From Xenorhabdus poinarii G6 (GTDB lineage Bacteria > Pseudomonadota > Gammaproteobacteria > Enterobacterales > Enterobacteriaceae), in the NCBI RefSeq assembly GCF_000968175.1, contig NZ_FO704551.1, positions 248,001 through 312,000 of the forward strand: a stretch of DNA of 64,000 nt, written 5' to 3'. The notes under the pieces were generated by a model, which made no database searches, had not been told where the DNA came from, and was given only the letters and a program-made list of their open reading frames with translations. The first letter of the stretch is position 1, and every line of letters begins with the position of its first letter. This document shows positions 54,204 through 63,775 of the stretch, piece after piece. The position numbers and the translations under genes were made by a program.

Positions 54204-54231
54204 ACTATACTTGGGAACGAAGTAGTTGCAA
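54204..54231 (-). promoter_or_regulatory. Promoter of the initiator-tRNA array
   Basis: On the minus strand, TTGCAA (54226-54231), 16 bp, TATAGT (54204-54209), followed by the GC-rich discriminator GTGCCC. This is the usual form of stable-RNA promoters under stringent control. Confidence 0.7.
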
Positions 54232-54353
54232 GCTTTTTTATTAATATTGGTGAAATCTTTTTGTTTTTTGAACCAAAAACAACCTTATTGACTTTTTTTT
54301 GTTCGGTTTATTGGGGGGTAACGGCTGATTATCTTAATCACTGTTGCTATCAC

Positions 54354-54389
54354 GACGTGGATAACGATATGGATAACAACATGGATCAC
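54354..54389. repeat. Three 12-bp direct repeats upstream of mltA
   Basis: GACGTGGATAAC, GATATGGATAAC and AACATGGATCAC follow head to tail, with the start of a fourth. They lie between the tRNA promoter and mltA. They may be a regulator site or a small slippage repeat. Confidence 0.6.
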
Positions 54390-54463
54390 GACATTTCATT
54401 ATGTATTGGTGTTTGGTATTGTTCGCAGTTGGTGTAAGTGACGACTGGAGAGAAGGCATTAGT

Positions 54464-55561
54464 ATGAAAGTTCGGGGCAAATATCTTTTATTTGGCATTA
54501 TCATTTCCTTGTTATCAGGATGTCATTCTCGACCGACTGATCAGGCTCAACAATATAAGGATGGGCACATTACCCATGACTTCCAGTTGGTTAATACACC
54601 TAATGCCGAAGGTTCTCCGGTGAATGCCAGCGATTTTGTGACTCAGGTTAACTATATCAGTGAAACGTCTCCCCGACTTTATGCCAATAACCGCGAAATT
54701 TTTGAGGCGGTCAAGCGCTGGATGCGGTCAGGTGGCGATACCCGCGATTTGAATGAGTTTGGTTTGCTGGCTTATCAGATGGAAGGCAGTGATAACTACG
54801 GCAACGTAAAATTTACGGGGTATTACACGCCCGTACTGAATGCGCGATACACTAAACAGGGAGAATTTAAATATCCCCTTTACCGTATGCCAACCAGTTC
54901 GGGTTTCCGCTTGCCAACTCGCGCTGCGATATATCGCGGTGCCCTGAACAAGAAATTTATTATCGGATACAGCAATTCCCTGATAGATAATTTTATGATG
55001 GAAGTGCAAGGCAGTGGTTATGTCAATTTTGGGGATGGGCGTCCATTGACCTTTTTTGGTTATGGGGGAAAAAATGGTCATGCTTATCGCAGTATTGGCA
55101 AGGTGTTGATTGATCGTGATGAAGTGCCAAAGGACAAAATGTCCATGAGGGCGATTCGTCAGTGGGCGGAACAACATAGTGAAGCCGAAGTGAAAGCATT
55201 ACTGGAACAAAACCCTTCATTTGTTTTTTTTAAACCCGAACCCTTTACCCTGGTGAGAGGCGCAAGCGCCGTCCCCCTTGTGGCAAAAGCTTCGGTCGCG
55301 TCCGATAAATCCTTAATTCCGCCCGGAACAGCGCTGCTGGCGGAAGTCCCTGTACTGGATGAGATGGGCAAATTTACCGGTCAGTATCAGATGCGTCTGA
55401 TGGTGGCGCTGGACGTTGGCGGCGCCATAAAAGGAAATCATTTCGATATTTATCATGGTGTTGGGAAAGAACCCGGTGAAATGGCCGGTTTTTATAATCA
55501 CTATGGCCGTGTTTGGGTATTGAAAAAAGCCTCAGCTGGTTTTTTGGCGGCAAACCAGTAA
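54464..55561 (+). CDS. mltA: Membrane-bound lytic murein transglycosylase A
   Basis: 365 residues, the E. coli length, from the ATG at 54464 behind GAGAGAAGG. A longer frame from 54401 would bury the lipoprotein signal. The lipobox is LLSGC with Cys20. The mature part has the MltA domain (FTGYYTPVLNAR; MEVQGSGYVNFGDG) and the C-terminal 3D domain (VALDVGGAIKGNHFDIYHG) with the catalytic Asp (DVGGAIKG). It cleaves peptidoglycan glycan strands to 1,6-anhydro ends at the outer membrane. Confidence 0.95.
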   Translation: MKVRGKYLLFGIIISLLSGCHSRPTDQAQQYKDGHITHDFQLVNTPNAEGSPVNASDFVTQVNYISETSPRLYANNREIFEAVKRWMRSGGDTRDLNEFGLLAYQMEGSDNYGNVKFTGYYTPVLNARYTKQGEFKYPLYRMPTSSGFRLPTRAAIYRGALNKKFIIGYSNSLIDNFMMEVQGSGYVNFGDGRPLTFFGYGGKNGHAYRSIGKVLIDRDEVPKDKMSMRAIRQWAEQHSEAEVKALLEQNPSFVFFKPEPFTLVRGASAVPLVAKASVASDKSLIPPGTALLAEVPVLDEMGKFTGQYQMRLMVALDVGGAIKGNHFDIYHGVGKEPGEMAGFYNHYGRVWVLKKASAGFLAANQ

Positions 55562-55635
55562 GATCCCTCTCATTCAAACAACCAATCGATAACCTATCTC
55601 AAGTGAGGTAGGTTTTATGTAGGATGTATTTAGTA

Positions 55636-56448
55636 ATGCAAGTTTCTCTCTCTGATGCTTATCTTCAACGTTTTGCGGGGACGGCCCGGTTATATGGCCA
55701 GAAAGCACTGTCATTATTTGCCCGTTCACATGTTTGTGTTATCGGCATTGGTGGGGTGGGGTCATGGGCGGCAGAAGCCCTGGCGCGAACAGGTATTGGC
55801 GCGATTACCTTGATTGATATGGATGATGTTTGTATCACCAATACCAATCGTCAACTGCACACTCTGGTACAAAATGTGGGTTTGCCAAAAACCGAGGTCA
55901 TTGCTGAGCGGATACGGGCAATCAATCCTGAGTGTCAGGTGACTTGCATTGATGATTTTGTCACGCCGGATAATGTTGCTGAGTTGGTGTCCGCAGAATT
56001 CAGCTATGTGATTGATGCCATTGACAGCATACGGCCAAAAGCGGCGTTATTGGCGTATTGTCGTCGTTATAAGATCCCGGTAGTCACCACTGGCGGAGCG
56101 GGCGGGCAACTTGATCCTACTCAGATCCAGGTGGTGGACTTAGCGAAAACGGTACAAGACCCATTAGCGGCGAAGCTGAAAGAACGCTTGAAATCGGATT
56201 ATCGTGTGGTGAAAAACGGCAAGGGTAAGTTGGGCATTGACTGTGTTTTTTCAACAGAACAGTTGGTTTATCCTCAATCCGACGGTAGCGTTTGTGCGGC
56301 CAAACGCACTGCGGAAGGGACAAAACGAATGGATTGCGCATCCGGTTTTGGTGCCGCAACGATGGTGACGGCGACCTTTGGTTTTGTTGCGGTATCCCAT
56401 GCCTTGAAAAAGATGGTGGCAAAAGCGGAGCGGGAAAATACGCTTTAA
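55636..56448 (+). CDS. tcdA: tRNA threonylcarbamoyladenosine dehydratase TcdA (CsdL)
   Basis: 270 residues from the ATG at 55636, which aligns with the E. coli start (MSVVISDAWRQRF). An ATG four codons earlier is possible. It is E1-like: nucleotide motif GIGGVGSWAAEAL, then LIDMDDVCITNTNRQ. It adenylates and cyclises t6A to ct6A at tRNA position 37, working with CsdA and CsdE, whose genes follow convergently. It ends six bases before the csdE stop. Confidence 0.95.
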   Translation: MQVSLSDAYLQRFAGTARLYGQKALSLFARSHVCVIGIGGVGSWAAEALARTGIGAITLIDMDDVCITNTNRQLHTLVQNVGLPKTEVIAERIRAINPECQVTCIDDFVTPDNVAELVSAEFSYVIDAIDSIRPKAALLAYCRRYKIPVVTTGGAGGQLDPTQIQVVDLAKTVQDPLAAKLKERLKSDYRVVKNGKGKLGIDCVFSTEQLVYPQSDGSVCAAKRTAEGTKRMDCASGFGAATMVTATFGFVAVSHALKKMVAKAERENTL

Positions 56449-56454
56449 TTGAAC

Positions 56455-56913
56455 CTACCGACTGTAAGTACTGGCAATGTCCTGAATGGTGCTGATCAGG
56501 GATTTCACCCCATTGAGCCTTGAGCTACTGAGTTGTTGCTCAAGGCCAAGTTGTCGGAATAAGTCAGCGAAAGGTGTTTGTGAAATTTGTTCAGATGTTT
56601 TACCTTCCGCAGTGGTCAGCAGAATGGCTAATAAGCCTTTGACAATACGGCCTTCGCTATCACCATAAAAATGTAACCGTCCGTCCGGCAAGCATTGATG
56701 CCCCAGCCAGACCCGGTTTTCACAGCCGGACATTTCGATATTTTGTTGTTTCAATTCATCCGATAAAGAGGGTAGCTTTCTGGCAAGCCCGATAAGCTGC
56801 CGATAGCGATCTTCCCACAATGCGCATTGCCGGAAGTTTTCCAGCAGTTGTTGTTCGGTGATTTCGGTTCCGAATGGATGCGGAGCGAGAAGCGTATTTG
56901 AAAGTTGTGTCAT
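56455..56913 (-). CDS. csdE: Sulfur acceptor protein CsdE
   Basis: 152 residues of the SufE family. The acceptor cysteine is Cys64 in MSGCENRVWLG. It takes the persulfide from CsdA and passes it on. The pair supports TcdA, encoded convergently. csdA ends 115 bp upstream of its start, so both are probably read as one transcript. Confidence 0.94.
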   Translation of the reverse strand: MTQLSNTLLAPHPFGTEITEQQLLENFRQCALWEDRYRQLIGLARKLPSLSDELKQQNIEMSGCENRVWLGHQCLPDGRLHFYGDSEGRIVKGLLAILLTTAEGKTSEQISQTPFADLFRQLGLEQQLSSSRLNGVKSLISTIQDIASTYSR

Positions 56914-57028
56914 GGGTTATTTGTCTTGCCGTGAATGTATCGCTGGTTTGCCCGGAATAAGAACCCAGCATCATAACAATTATACTGTTAAACGAAAGCG
57001 ATTTGCGGTGAGAAATCACAAGGCAACC

Positions 57029-58234
57029 TCACTCATTCAGCAGTGATAGCGCAAACTTCACCGCACTGATTAGCTTATCTGCATCTTGCTGGTTGTTATA
57101 AGGCAAAAACGAAGCGCGCAGGCAGCCGCTGATCCCAAGCGCATCCAGTAACGGCTGAGCACAATGTTGCCCGGAACGCAGGGAAATATTTTGCTCGGCC
57201 ACCAGTGTCGCCAGGTCGCTGTGGTGTATTCCGGCGATATTGAAAGCCAATAAACTGGAGCCTGCCACACGATAACTGATAAAACCCGGCAACGTGCTGA
57301 GTTGTTGTTCTGTATAATCCGTCAGGGTTACCGCATGGGATTCAGCAAGATGAATATCAATGGTTTTCAGCCATTCCAATGTGGCGGCAAAGCTGATCAC
57401 CCCCGCCACATTCGGGGTACCCGCTTCAAAACGATAAGGTACGGCTTCCGGTGTAAAGCCATCAAATGACACTTGAGTCAGCATTTTCCCACCCCCGTGC
57501 CACGGAGCCATCGTATTCAGGTGTTCAGTTTTGCCATACAACACACCGACCCCATTTGGGCCATACAGTTTATGGGCCGAGAAGGCATAAAAATCGATAT
57601 CCCATTGTTGCACATTGACAGGGGTATGAACGATGCCCTGAGCACCATCGACCAGAACGTGACAATCATACTGGTGGACGAGTTTGGTGATCTGAGATAA
57701 ATCGACGGCTGCCCCCGTCACGTTTGACATTTGGCTAATGGCAACCAGGCGGCTATTTTCATTTAAGCGGTTTGCCAGGGTTTCGATTTCTGGTTGGCGT
57801 CGATCACCTAGCGGCCATTTCACGATTTTAGCCCCCGTTTGTTCCGCCAGCATCAGCCACGGTAGCAGGTTAGCATGGTGTTCCTGTTCGCTAACGATGA
57901 TTTCATCACCCGCTTTCAGGCGGGGACGGAAGTAACTTTGGGCCACCAGATTAATGGCCTCAGTCGTGCCTTTCGTCCAAATAATATTCTCAGCGAATGG
58001 CGCGTTGATCAGCTCCGCCACTTGTGAGCGGGCGTGTTCATAACGGGCCGTCATGGCGTGTGCCGTGGCATGTTGGCTGCGATGTACTGTTGCACTGTGG
58101 TTTTGGTAATAGTGCTGGGTTGCTTCAATCATACAGGCTGGTTTTAATGCTGTGGCAGCACTGTCCAAAAAGGTTGTGGATTGTTGCAGGGCAGGAAAGT
58201 ACCGGCGGAATTTTTCTGAGTCAAAGGCTTTCAT
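57029..58234 (-). CDS. csdA: Cysteine desulfurase CsdA
   Basis: 401 residues, as in E. coli, from the ATG at 58234 (MKAFDSEKFRRYFPAL). A longer frame to 58330 is not supported. It is a class V PLP enzyme: the PLP lysine is in FSAHKLYGPNGVG and the active-site cysteine in LRSGQHCAQPL. It releases sulfur from cysteine as persulfide for CsdE. The gene runs away from gcvB/gcvA. Confidence 0.95.
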   Translation of the reverse strand: MKAFDSEKFRRYFPALQQSTTFLDSAATALKPACMIEATQHYYQNHSATVHRSQHATAHAMTARYEHARSQVAELINAPFAENIIWTKGTTEAINLVAQSYFRPRLKAGDEIIVSEQEHHANLLPWLMLAEQTGAKIVKWPLGDRRQPEIETLANRLNENSRLVAISQMSNVTGAAVDLSQITKLVHQYDCHVLVDGAQGIVHTPVNVQQWDIDFYAFSAHKLYGPNGVGVLYGKTEHLNTMAPWHGGGKMLTQVSFDGFTPEAVPYRFEAGTPNVAGVISFAATLEWLKTIDIHLAESHAVTLTDYTEQQLSTLPGFISYRVAGSSLLAFNIAGIHHSDLATLVAEQNISLRSGQHCAQPLLDALGISGCLRASFLPYNNQQDADKLISAVKFALSLLNE

Positions 58235-58319
58235 AAACGGCGCTAATTTAATCGTTGTGTGACAAAGAATAAGCTTTTCTTTCATCCAGGGAAGGGGAAT
58301 TTTACAGAAGAACGTCGAG

Positions 58320-58518
58320 AAAAAAAGCACCGCAACGGCGGTGCATTAAAAAAATCACTATGGACAGACAGGGTAAATGTACAGGAAGTGAAAAAAAACA
58401 GTAGCTTACGCTACAAAGTCTGGTTTCCCAGACAACTTGCAAACACAACATCACAACCACAAAGCCAAAAGTGCCAATGTATCGCTACAAAGAGACTTTT
58501 CGTTCCGGCTTAGGAAGT
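58320..58518 (-). ncRNA. gcvB: GcvB small regulatory RNA
   Basis: About 199 nt on the minus strand, divergent from gcvA. The 5' end ACTTCCTAAGCCGGAACGAA matches E. coli GcvB. The G/U-rich R1 seed (GGTTGTGATGTTGTGTTTGC, about 58440-58465) and the distal segment CACTTCCTGTACATTTACCC are present. The 3' terminator is GCACCGC / GCGGTGC plus a T run. R1 is 6-8 nt shorter than in E. coli, lacking the extra GTTGTT unit. GcvB with Hfq represses many amino-acid and peptide transporter mRNAs. Its expression depends on GcvA and glycine. Confidence 0.93.
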
Positions 58519-58524
58519 GCGCAC

Positions 58525-58553
58525 ACTATAGGGATTTGCTGGTATATCATCAA
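58525..58553 (-). promoter_or_regulatory. Promoter of gcvB
   Basis: Minus strand: TTGATG (58548-58553), 17 bp, TATAGT (58525-58530), with the RNA start 7 bp on at 58518. It lies back to back with gcvA in a shared 124-bp gap, where GcvA would bind. Confidence 0.75.
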
Positions 58554-58641
58554 TGGACAAATTATAATGCTTCGGATTATAAAAACTAATACCTGAATGA
58601 AAAGAGTTACCGGTATCGTCACTAACAGATAAGAAGCGAAC

Positions 58642-59571
58642 ATGTCTAAACGTTTACCACCACTCAATGCGTTACGCGTTTTTGATGCTGCGGCTCGTCA
58701 TTTAAGTTTTACTAAGGCGGCAGAAGAATTATTTGTGACACAGGCCGCGGTTAGCCATCAAATGAAAAGCCTGGAAGATTTTTTGGGATTAAAGCTTTTT
58801 CGGCGGCGCAATCGTTCGTTATTGTTGACGGAAGAGGGGCAGAGCTACTATCTCGATATTAAGGAGATTTTTACGGCTATCAATGATGCGACCCGTAAGC
58901 TCCAGACCCGCAGTGCAAAGGGGGCGTTAACCGTCAGTTTATCCCCCAGTTTTGCGATCCAGTGGTTAGTTCCCCGGCTTTCTGGTTTTAATCAGAGTTT
59001 TCCCGGGATCGATGTCCGAATTCAGGCCATCGATCGGGAAGAAGATAAACTGACTGACGATGTTGATGTGGCCATTTTTTATGGCAGGGGAAATTGGCCG
59101 GGATTACGAACGGATCGTCTTTACCCGGAATATCTGCTACCTGTTTGTTCTCCCGCGCTGTTGACAGGGGAGCATCCACTCAAAACACCGGCCGATCTCG
59201 CCAGTCATACTTTATTACACGATTCATCCCGACGGGATTGGCAAGCCTATATCCGCCAGCTTGATATGCAGCCGCAGATCAATGTGCAGCAAGGGCCGAT
59301 ATTCAGCCACAGTGCGATGGTGATTCAGGCGGCTGTGCATGGTCAAGGCATTGCTCTGGCGAATAATGTCATGGCACAAAATGAAATTGATGCAGGACGT
59401 CTTGTCTGTCCATTCAATGATGTTTTGGTCAGTAAGAATGCATTTTATTTGGTTTGCCACGATAATCAGGCAGAATTGGGCAAGATCGCGGCCTTTAGAA
59501 AATGGATACTGACGCAAGCTGCGATTGAGCAAGAAAGGTTAGGGTTTATCACGCAACATTCTTCATCGTGA
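58642..59571 (+). CDS. gcvA: Glycine cleavage system LysR-type regulator GcvA
   Basis: 309 residues (E. coli 305). The N-terminal winged helix (LRVFDAAARHLSFTKAAEELFVTQAAVSHQMKSLEDFLG) is that of GcvA. A periplasmic-binding-like effector domain follows. GcvA activates gcvTHP when glycine is present, represses it with GcvR, and activates the divergent gcvB. It is followed 37 bp later by ygdD, as in E. coli. Confidence 0.95.
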   Translation: MSKRLPPLNALRVFDAAARHLSFTKAAEELFVTQAAVSHQMKSLEDFLGLKLFRRRNRSLLLTEEGQSYYLDIKEIFTAINDATRKLQTRSAKGALTVSLSPSFAIQWLVPRLSGFNQSFPGIDVRIQAIDREEDKLTDDVDVAIFYGRGNWPGLRTDRLYPEYLLPVCSPALLTGEHPLKTPADLASHTLLHDSSRRDWQAYIRQLDMQPQINVQQGPIFSHSAMVIQAAVHGQGIALANNVMAQNEIDAGRLVCPFNDVLVSKNAFYLVCHDNQAELGKIAAFRKWILTQAAIEQERLGFITQHSSS

Positions 59572-59608
59572 TATTCCATCGTTGGCAGACAGAAACTGGA
59601 GTGGTGTG

Positions 59609-60004
59609 ATGAATAGTAAAGTCATGCTTATTTTTGTTGGGATCAGTGGTTTTTTCTACGTGGCATTCGGTGCGATGGGCACACATTGGTTAGCGCCAGT
59701 CCTGACACCACGTCAGATGGAATGGATTCATACTGGCTTGCAATATCAGGGATTGCATACACTCGCGATGATGGCACTGGCCGCGTTATGGATACGCCAG
59801 CCTGTTGCATTGTTTGGTTGGAGTGGAATTTTTTTCGCTGTGGGAATGGTGCTGTTTAGTGGCAGCCTTTATTGTCTGGCCTTTTCCCCGTTAAAGTTTT
59901 GGGCTTATTTGACACCAATCGGTGGGTTCAGTTTTCTCATGGGTTGGTTATGCGTATTAATTGGCGCTCTGCGTCTAAGGAAATCGGCGTCTAGCCATGA
60001 ATAA
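59609..60004 (+). CDS. ygdD: DUF423 inner-membrane protein YgdD
   Basis: 131 residues from the ATG at 59609 (CTGGAG upstream), the E. coli length. Four hydrophobic segments match the DUF423 layout ([52 protein letters not shown]). The function is unknown. It overlaps rlmM by 8 bp. Confidence 0.92.
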   Translation: MNSKVMLIFVGISGFFYVAFGAMGTHWLAPVLTPRQMEWIHTGLQYQGLHTLAMMALAALWIRQPVALFGWSGIFFAVGMVLFSGSLYCLAFSPLKFWAYLTPIGGFSFLMGWLCVLIGALRLRKSASSHE

Positions 60005-61094
60005 AGTTGCTTTATATTGCCGCCCTGGTTTTGAAAAAGAGTGTGCGGCAGAAATTACCGATAAAGCGGGTAAGAAAGAGATCTACGGTTTTGCTCGTGT
60101 AAAAGATAACAGCGGATATGTGCTGTTTGAGTGTTATCAGCCGGATGATGCGGATCGCCTGATCCGTGAAGTGCCGTTCAATGAATTAATTTTTGCCCGT
60201 CAAATGTTGGTTGTTGGCGAGTTGTTGAAAGATTTACCGCCGGAAGATCGCGTTACACCGGTGATTGGTATGTTGACCGGTGTTATTGAAAGGGCGGGTG
60301 AACTGCGCGTAGAAGTGCCAGATACCAATGAAAGCAAAGAGCTGATGAAATTTTGTCGTAAGTTTACGGTTCCGCTGCGTAATGCGATGCGTCAGGAGAA
60401 ACTTCTGCTGGCGAAGGAAAATAGCAATCGTCCCGTGATCCATGTCTTTTTTATCGCGCCGGGTTGTTGCTATGTCGGTTATTCTTACAGCAACAATAAC
60501 GCTCGTTTTTATATGGGGATTCCTCGTCTCAAATTTCCTTCAGATGCACCAAGCCGTTCAACGCTGAAACTGGAAGAAGCCTTCCATGTCTTTATTCCTT
60601 ATGACGAGTGGGAAGAGCGTTTGGGTAGCGGCCTGCATGCCGTGGATCTCGGTGCTTGTCCGGGGGGATGGACTTACCAGCTCGTGAAACGCAGTATGCT
60701 GGTTCATGCGGTAGACAATGGTCCGATGGCTGAGAGTTTAATGGAAACGGGTCAGGTGAAGCACCATCGTGTGGATGGCTTTAAATTTGAACCCTCAGTG
60801 AAAAATATTTATTGGCTGGTTTGTGACATGGTTGAGAAACCGGCGAAGGTGGCACAACTGATGACCGATTGGCTGGTTAAAAGCTGGTGTCGTGAGGCGA
60901 TTTTCAATCTTAAATTGCCAATGAAAAAGCGTTATGAGGAAGTGGCGCATATTTTGCAAAAAATAGAGCAGCAGTTGAACGAAAACGGGGTGAATGCGCA
61001 GATTCAGGCGAAACATCTGTATCACGATCGGGAAGAGATCACCGTGCATGTTCGTCGTATCTGGTCTGTGTATGCCGCGGAGCGGGATTATTGA
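59997..61094 (+). CDS. rlmM: 23S rRNA C2498 2'-O-ribose methyltransferase RlmM
   Basis: 365 residues. An N-terminal THUMP-like RNA-binding part is followed by a Rossmann methyltransferase: the SAM loop is [14 protein letters not shown] (~214-227) and LVCDMVEKP forms part of the site. It methylates C2498 in the peptidyl-transferase centre. It is coupled to ygdD by overlap. Confidence 0.95.
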   Translation: MNKVALYCRPGFEKECAAEITDKAGKKEIYGFARVKDNSGYVLFECYQPDDADRLIREVPFNELIFARQMLVVGELLKDLPPEDRVTPVIGMLTGVIERAGELRVEVPDTNESKELMKFCRKFTVPLRNAMRQEKLLLAKENSNRPVIHVFFIAPGCCYVGYSYSNNNARFYMGIPRLKFPSDAPSRSTLKLEEAFHVFIPYDEWEERLGSGLHAVDLGACPGGWTYQLVKRSMLVHAVDNGPMAESLMETGQVKHHRVDGFKFEPSVKNIYWLVCDMVEKPAKVAQLMTDWLVKSWCREAIFNLKLPMKKRYEEVAHILQKIEQQLNENGVNAQIQAKHLYHDREEITVHVRRIWSVYAAERDY

Positions 61095-61490
61095 TCGGTG
61101 CGTTTTTGAGGTTTACTGGTATTGCGTGAATGCAAGACGGATTCTTACTCTCTCAACCGATGTTTTATTCAATGTTTCATTCTCCCTTAAAGAGGGGCTT
61201 TAAACCAAAAGCCCTGTCTCCGCAATAGAATAGTAAGAGGAATGAATTTTGAGGATGAAAATGATGACATTTACTGTTCTATGAAGCGGTAAATGATTCG
61301 CGTTAGAGAACATTCACTGTTTCGCACCGTCTTGAAAAGACGCCAAAACAACGGGGTAAATCAAAGAATTGTGCCCCGGGGAAAATTAAGATAGTTTTCC
61401 TTATCAGGCATTAATGATTGCGGTTTGTATGCTGCGCTGCGAAAATTAGATCTTAGTTCACTAACGCTTTTATCCGACTTGGAGTAAAGA
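61095..61490. other. Intergenic region upstream of tktA
   Basis: About 396 bp without a supported gene. A 7-bp hairpin GGGCTTT / AAAGCCC near 61194-61214 could end rlmM, although no T run follows. A weak 6-bp dyad GGAAAA / TTTTCC lies near 61380. TTGGAG is the tktA ribosome site. I see no convincing -35/-10 pair. Confidence 0.45.
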
Positions 61491-63485
61491 ATGACCACTC
61501 GTAAAACCCTTGCTAATGCTATCCGTTTCTTGAGCATGGATGCTGTGCAGAAAGCAAAATCAGGCCATCCTGGCGCCCCAATGGGAATGGCTGATATTGC
61601 CGAAGTGCTGTGGCGCGATTATCTGAACCATAGCCCAGCGAATCCTAACTGGGTTGATCGTGACCGTTTCGTGTTATCCAATGGCCACGGTTCTATGCTG
61701 ATTTATAGCCTGCTGCACCTGACTGGTTATGATGTTTCTATTGATGATTTGAAAAATTTCCGTCAATTGCACTCTAAAACGCCAGGCCATCCAGAATATG
61801 GCTATACCCCCGGCGTAGAAACGACCACTGGCCCATTGGGGCAGGGTATTGCTAACGCAGTCGGTTTTGCGATTGCAGAACGGACACTGGCAGCGCAGTT
61901 CAACCGTCCAGGCCATGATATCGTCGATCACTACACTTATGTCTTCATGGGTGACGGCTGTATGATGGAAGGGATCTCCCATGAAGTTTGCTCTTTGGCT
62001 GGAACACTGAAACTGGGCAAATTGATTGCATTCTATGATGACAACGGCATCTCTATCGACGGTGAAGTCGAAGGCTGGTTCACCGATGATACCGCTGCCC
62101 GCTTTGAAGCTTACGGCTGGCATGTCATTCGTGGTATTGATGGTCATGACGCTGATGCAATTGCGGCAGCCATCGACGCAGCACGTCAAGAGACAGGTAA
62201 ACCATCGCTGTTGATGTGCAAAACCGTCATCGGTTTTGGTTCGCCAAACAAAGCAGGTAAAGAAGAATGTCACGGTGCCCCCTTGGGTGATGCTGAAATT
62301 GAAGCAACGCGCAAGGCATTGGGTTGGGAACATCCTGCGTTTGAAATCCCTCAGCATATTTATGCTGACTGGAACGCTCAGGCCGCAGGCAAAACCAAAG
62401 AAACGGCCTGGGAAGCGATGTTTGCGGAATATGCGCAAGCCTATCCAGAACTGGCTGCTGAATTCACCCGCCGTACTCGCGGTGAACTGCCAGCGAACTG
62501 GGAGGCTGAATCCAAAGCATTCATTGAAAACCTGCAACAAAATCCGGCTTCCATTGCCAGCCGTAAGGCATCACAAAACGCGCTGGAAGCATTCGGTCAA
62601 GTTCTGCCAGAATTCATGGGCGGCTCTGCTGACCTGGCACCGAGTAACCTGACGATGTGGTCTGGTTCGAAACCATTGAACGAAACTCAGGATGGCAACT
62701 ACATTCACTATGGTGTACGTGAATTCGGTATGTCTGCCATCATGAACGGTATTGCACTGCATGGCGGTTTTGTCCCTTATGGCGCAACGTTCCTGATGTT
62801 CGTGGAATATGCACGTAATGCTGTCCGTATGGCGGCATTGATGAAAATACGTAGCATCTTCGTTTATACCCATGATTCCATCGGTTTGGGTGAAGACGGC
62901 CCGACTCACCAGCCAGTAGAGCAAATTGCCAGCCTGCGTGTAACACCCAACATGAGCACATGGCGCCCATGTGACCAGGTTGAATCTGCGGTGGCATGGA
63001 AATATGCCATTGAACGTAAAGATGGCCCAACGTCACTGATTTTCTCCCGTCAAAATCTGGCCCAGCAGGAACGTACCGCTGAGCAGTTGGCGAATATCGA
63101 GAAAGGGGCTTACATCCTGAAAGATTGTGCAGCCCAGCCTGAACTGATTTTGATTGCAACGGGTTCAGAAGTGGAACTGGCCGTGAAAGCCGCGGATCAA
63201 CTGAGTGCTGAAGGTCGTCAGGTTCGCGTGGTGTCTATGCCATCGACTGATGCCTTTGATAAGCAGGATGCTGACTATCGTGAATCGGTACTGCCTGCGG
63301 CAGTTTCTGCGCGGGTTGCTATTGAAGCGGGTATTTCTGATTACTGGTTCAAGTACGTTGGTATCAATGGTGCTATCGTCGGTATGAATACATTCGGTGA
63401 ATCTGCCCCTGCTGATGCACTGTTCAACGAGTTCGGTTTTACGGTTGAAAATGTGGTCGCCAAAGCGTCAGATTTGCTGAAATAA
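61491..63485 (+). CDS. tktA: Transketolase A
   Basis: 664 residues, full length. Thiamine-diphosphate site: [12 protein letters not shown] and [13 protein letters not shown] ... DDNGISIDG. The pyrimidine-binding domain has the catalytic Glu in [18 protein letters not shown], followed by a C-terminal transketolase domain. It transfers two-carbon ketol units between sugar phosphates in the pentose-phosphate pathway. Followed by a strong terminator and epd, which shares its erythrose-4-phosphate metabolite. Confidence 0.96.
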   Translation: MTTRKTLANAIRFLSMDAVQKAKSGHPGAPMGMADIAEVLWRDYLNHSPANPNWVDRDRFVLSNGHGSMLIYSLLHLTGYDVSIDDLKNFRQLHSKTPGHPEYGYTPGVETTTGPLGQGIANAVGFAIAERTLAAQFNRPGHDIVDHYTYVFMGDGCMMEGISHEVCSLAGTLKLGKLIAFYDDNGISIDGEVEGWFTDDTAARFEAYGWHVIRGIDGHDADAIAAAIDAARQETGKPSLLMCKTVIGFGSPNKAGKEECHGAPLGDAEIEATRKALGWEHPAFEIPQHIYADWNAQAAGKTKETAWEAMFAEYAQAYPELAAEFTRRTRGELPANWEAESKAFIENLQQNPASIASRKASQNALEAFGQVLPEFMGGSADLAPSNLTMWSGSKPLNETQDGNYIHYGVREFGMSAIMNGIALHGGFVPYGATFLMFVEYARNAVRMAALMKIRSIFVYTHDSIGLGEDGPTHQPVEQIASLRVTPNMSTWRPCDQVESAVAWKYAIERKDGPTSLIFSRQNLAQQERTAEQLANIEKGAYILKDCAAQPELILIATGSEVELAVKAADQLSAEGRQVRVVSMPSTDAFDKQDADYRESVLPAAVSARVAIEAGISDYWFKYVGINGAIVGMNTFGESAPADALFNEFGFTVENVVAKASDLLK

Positions 63486-63505
63486 TCAACAAACACCCTG
63501 CATAA

Positions 63506-63547
63506 AGCGCATTCGCATCAATGTTAGAGCGAATGCGCTCTTTTTTT
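63506..63547 (+). terminator. Rho-independent terminator after tktA
   Basis: Perfect 11-bp stem AGCGCATTCGC / GCGAATGCGCT (63506-63516 and 63529-63539) followed by C and seven T. Confidence 0.92.
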
Positions 63548-63775
63548 GTCCAAATATTCTTCTGTGATGTGGTTAATGGTGCTTGCCATTGCGCTTTTTT
63601 TCTCGTAGGCTGCTTTTATATTGTCGCTGAACCGTTTCAGTCTGTTATATAAACCCAATACATAAGATGGGTCTGTCACATATTTGGCCAATTTTGTGAT
63701 GAACTATCCGTACAAGCAGGCATTGCTCAGTTATCCTAAGCGGTTGCATGAACAAAGAAAAATTCAGGAAGTAAT

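Noticed and set aside
61674..62540. 288-codon open frame on the minus strand inside tktA
   Set aside because: It is antisense to a highly conserved gene with strong codon bias, which commonly leaves long antisense frames. No family match is apparent.
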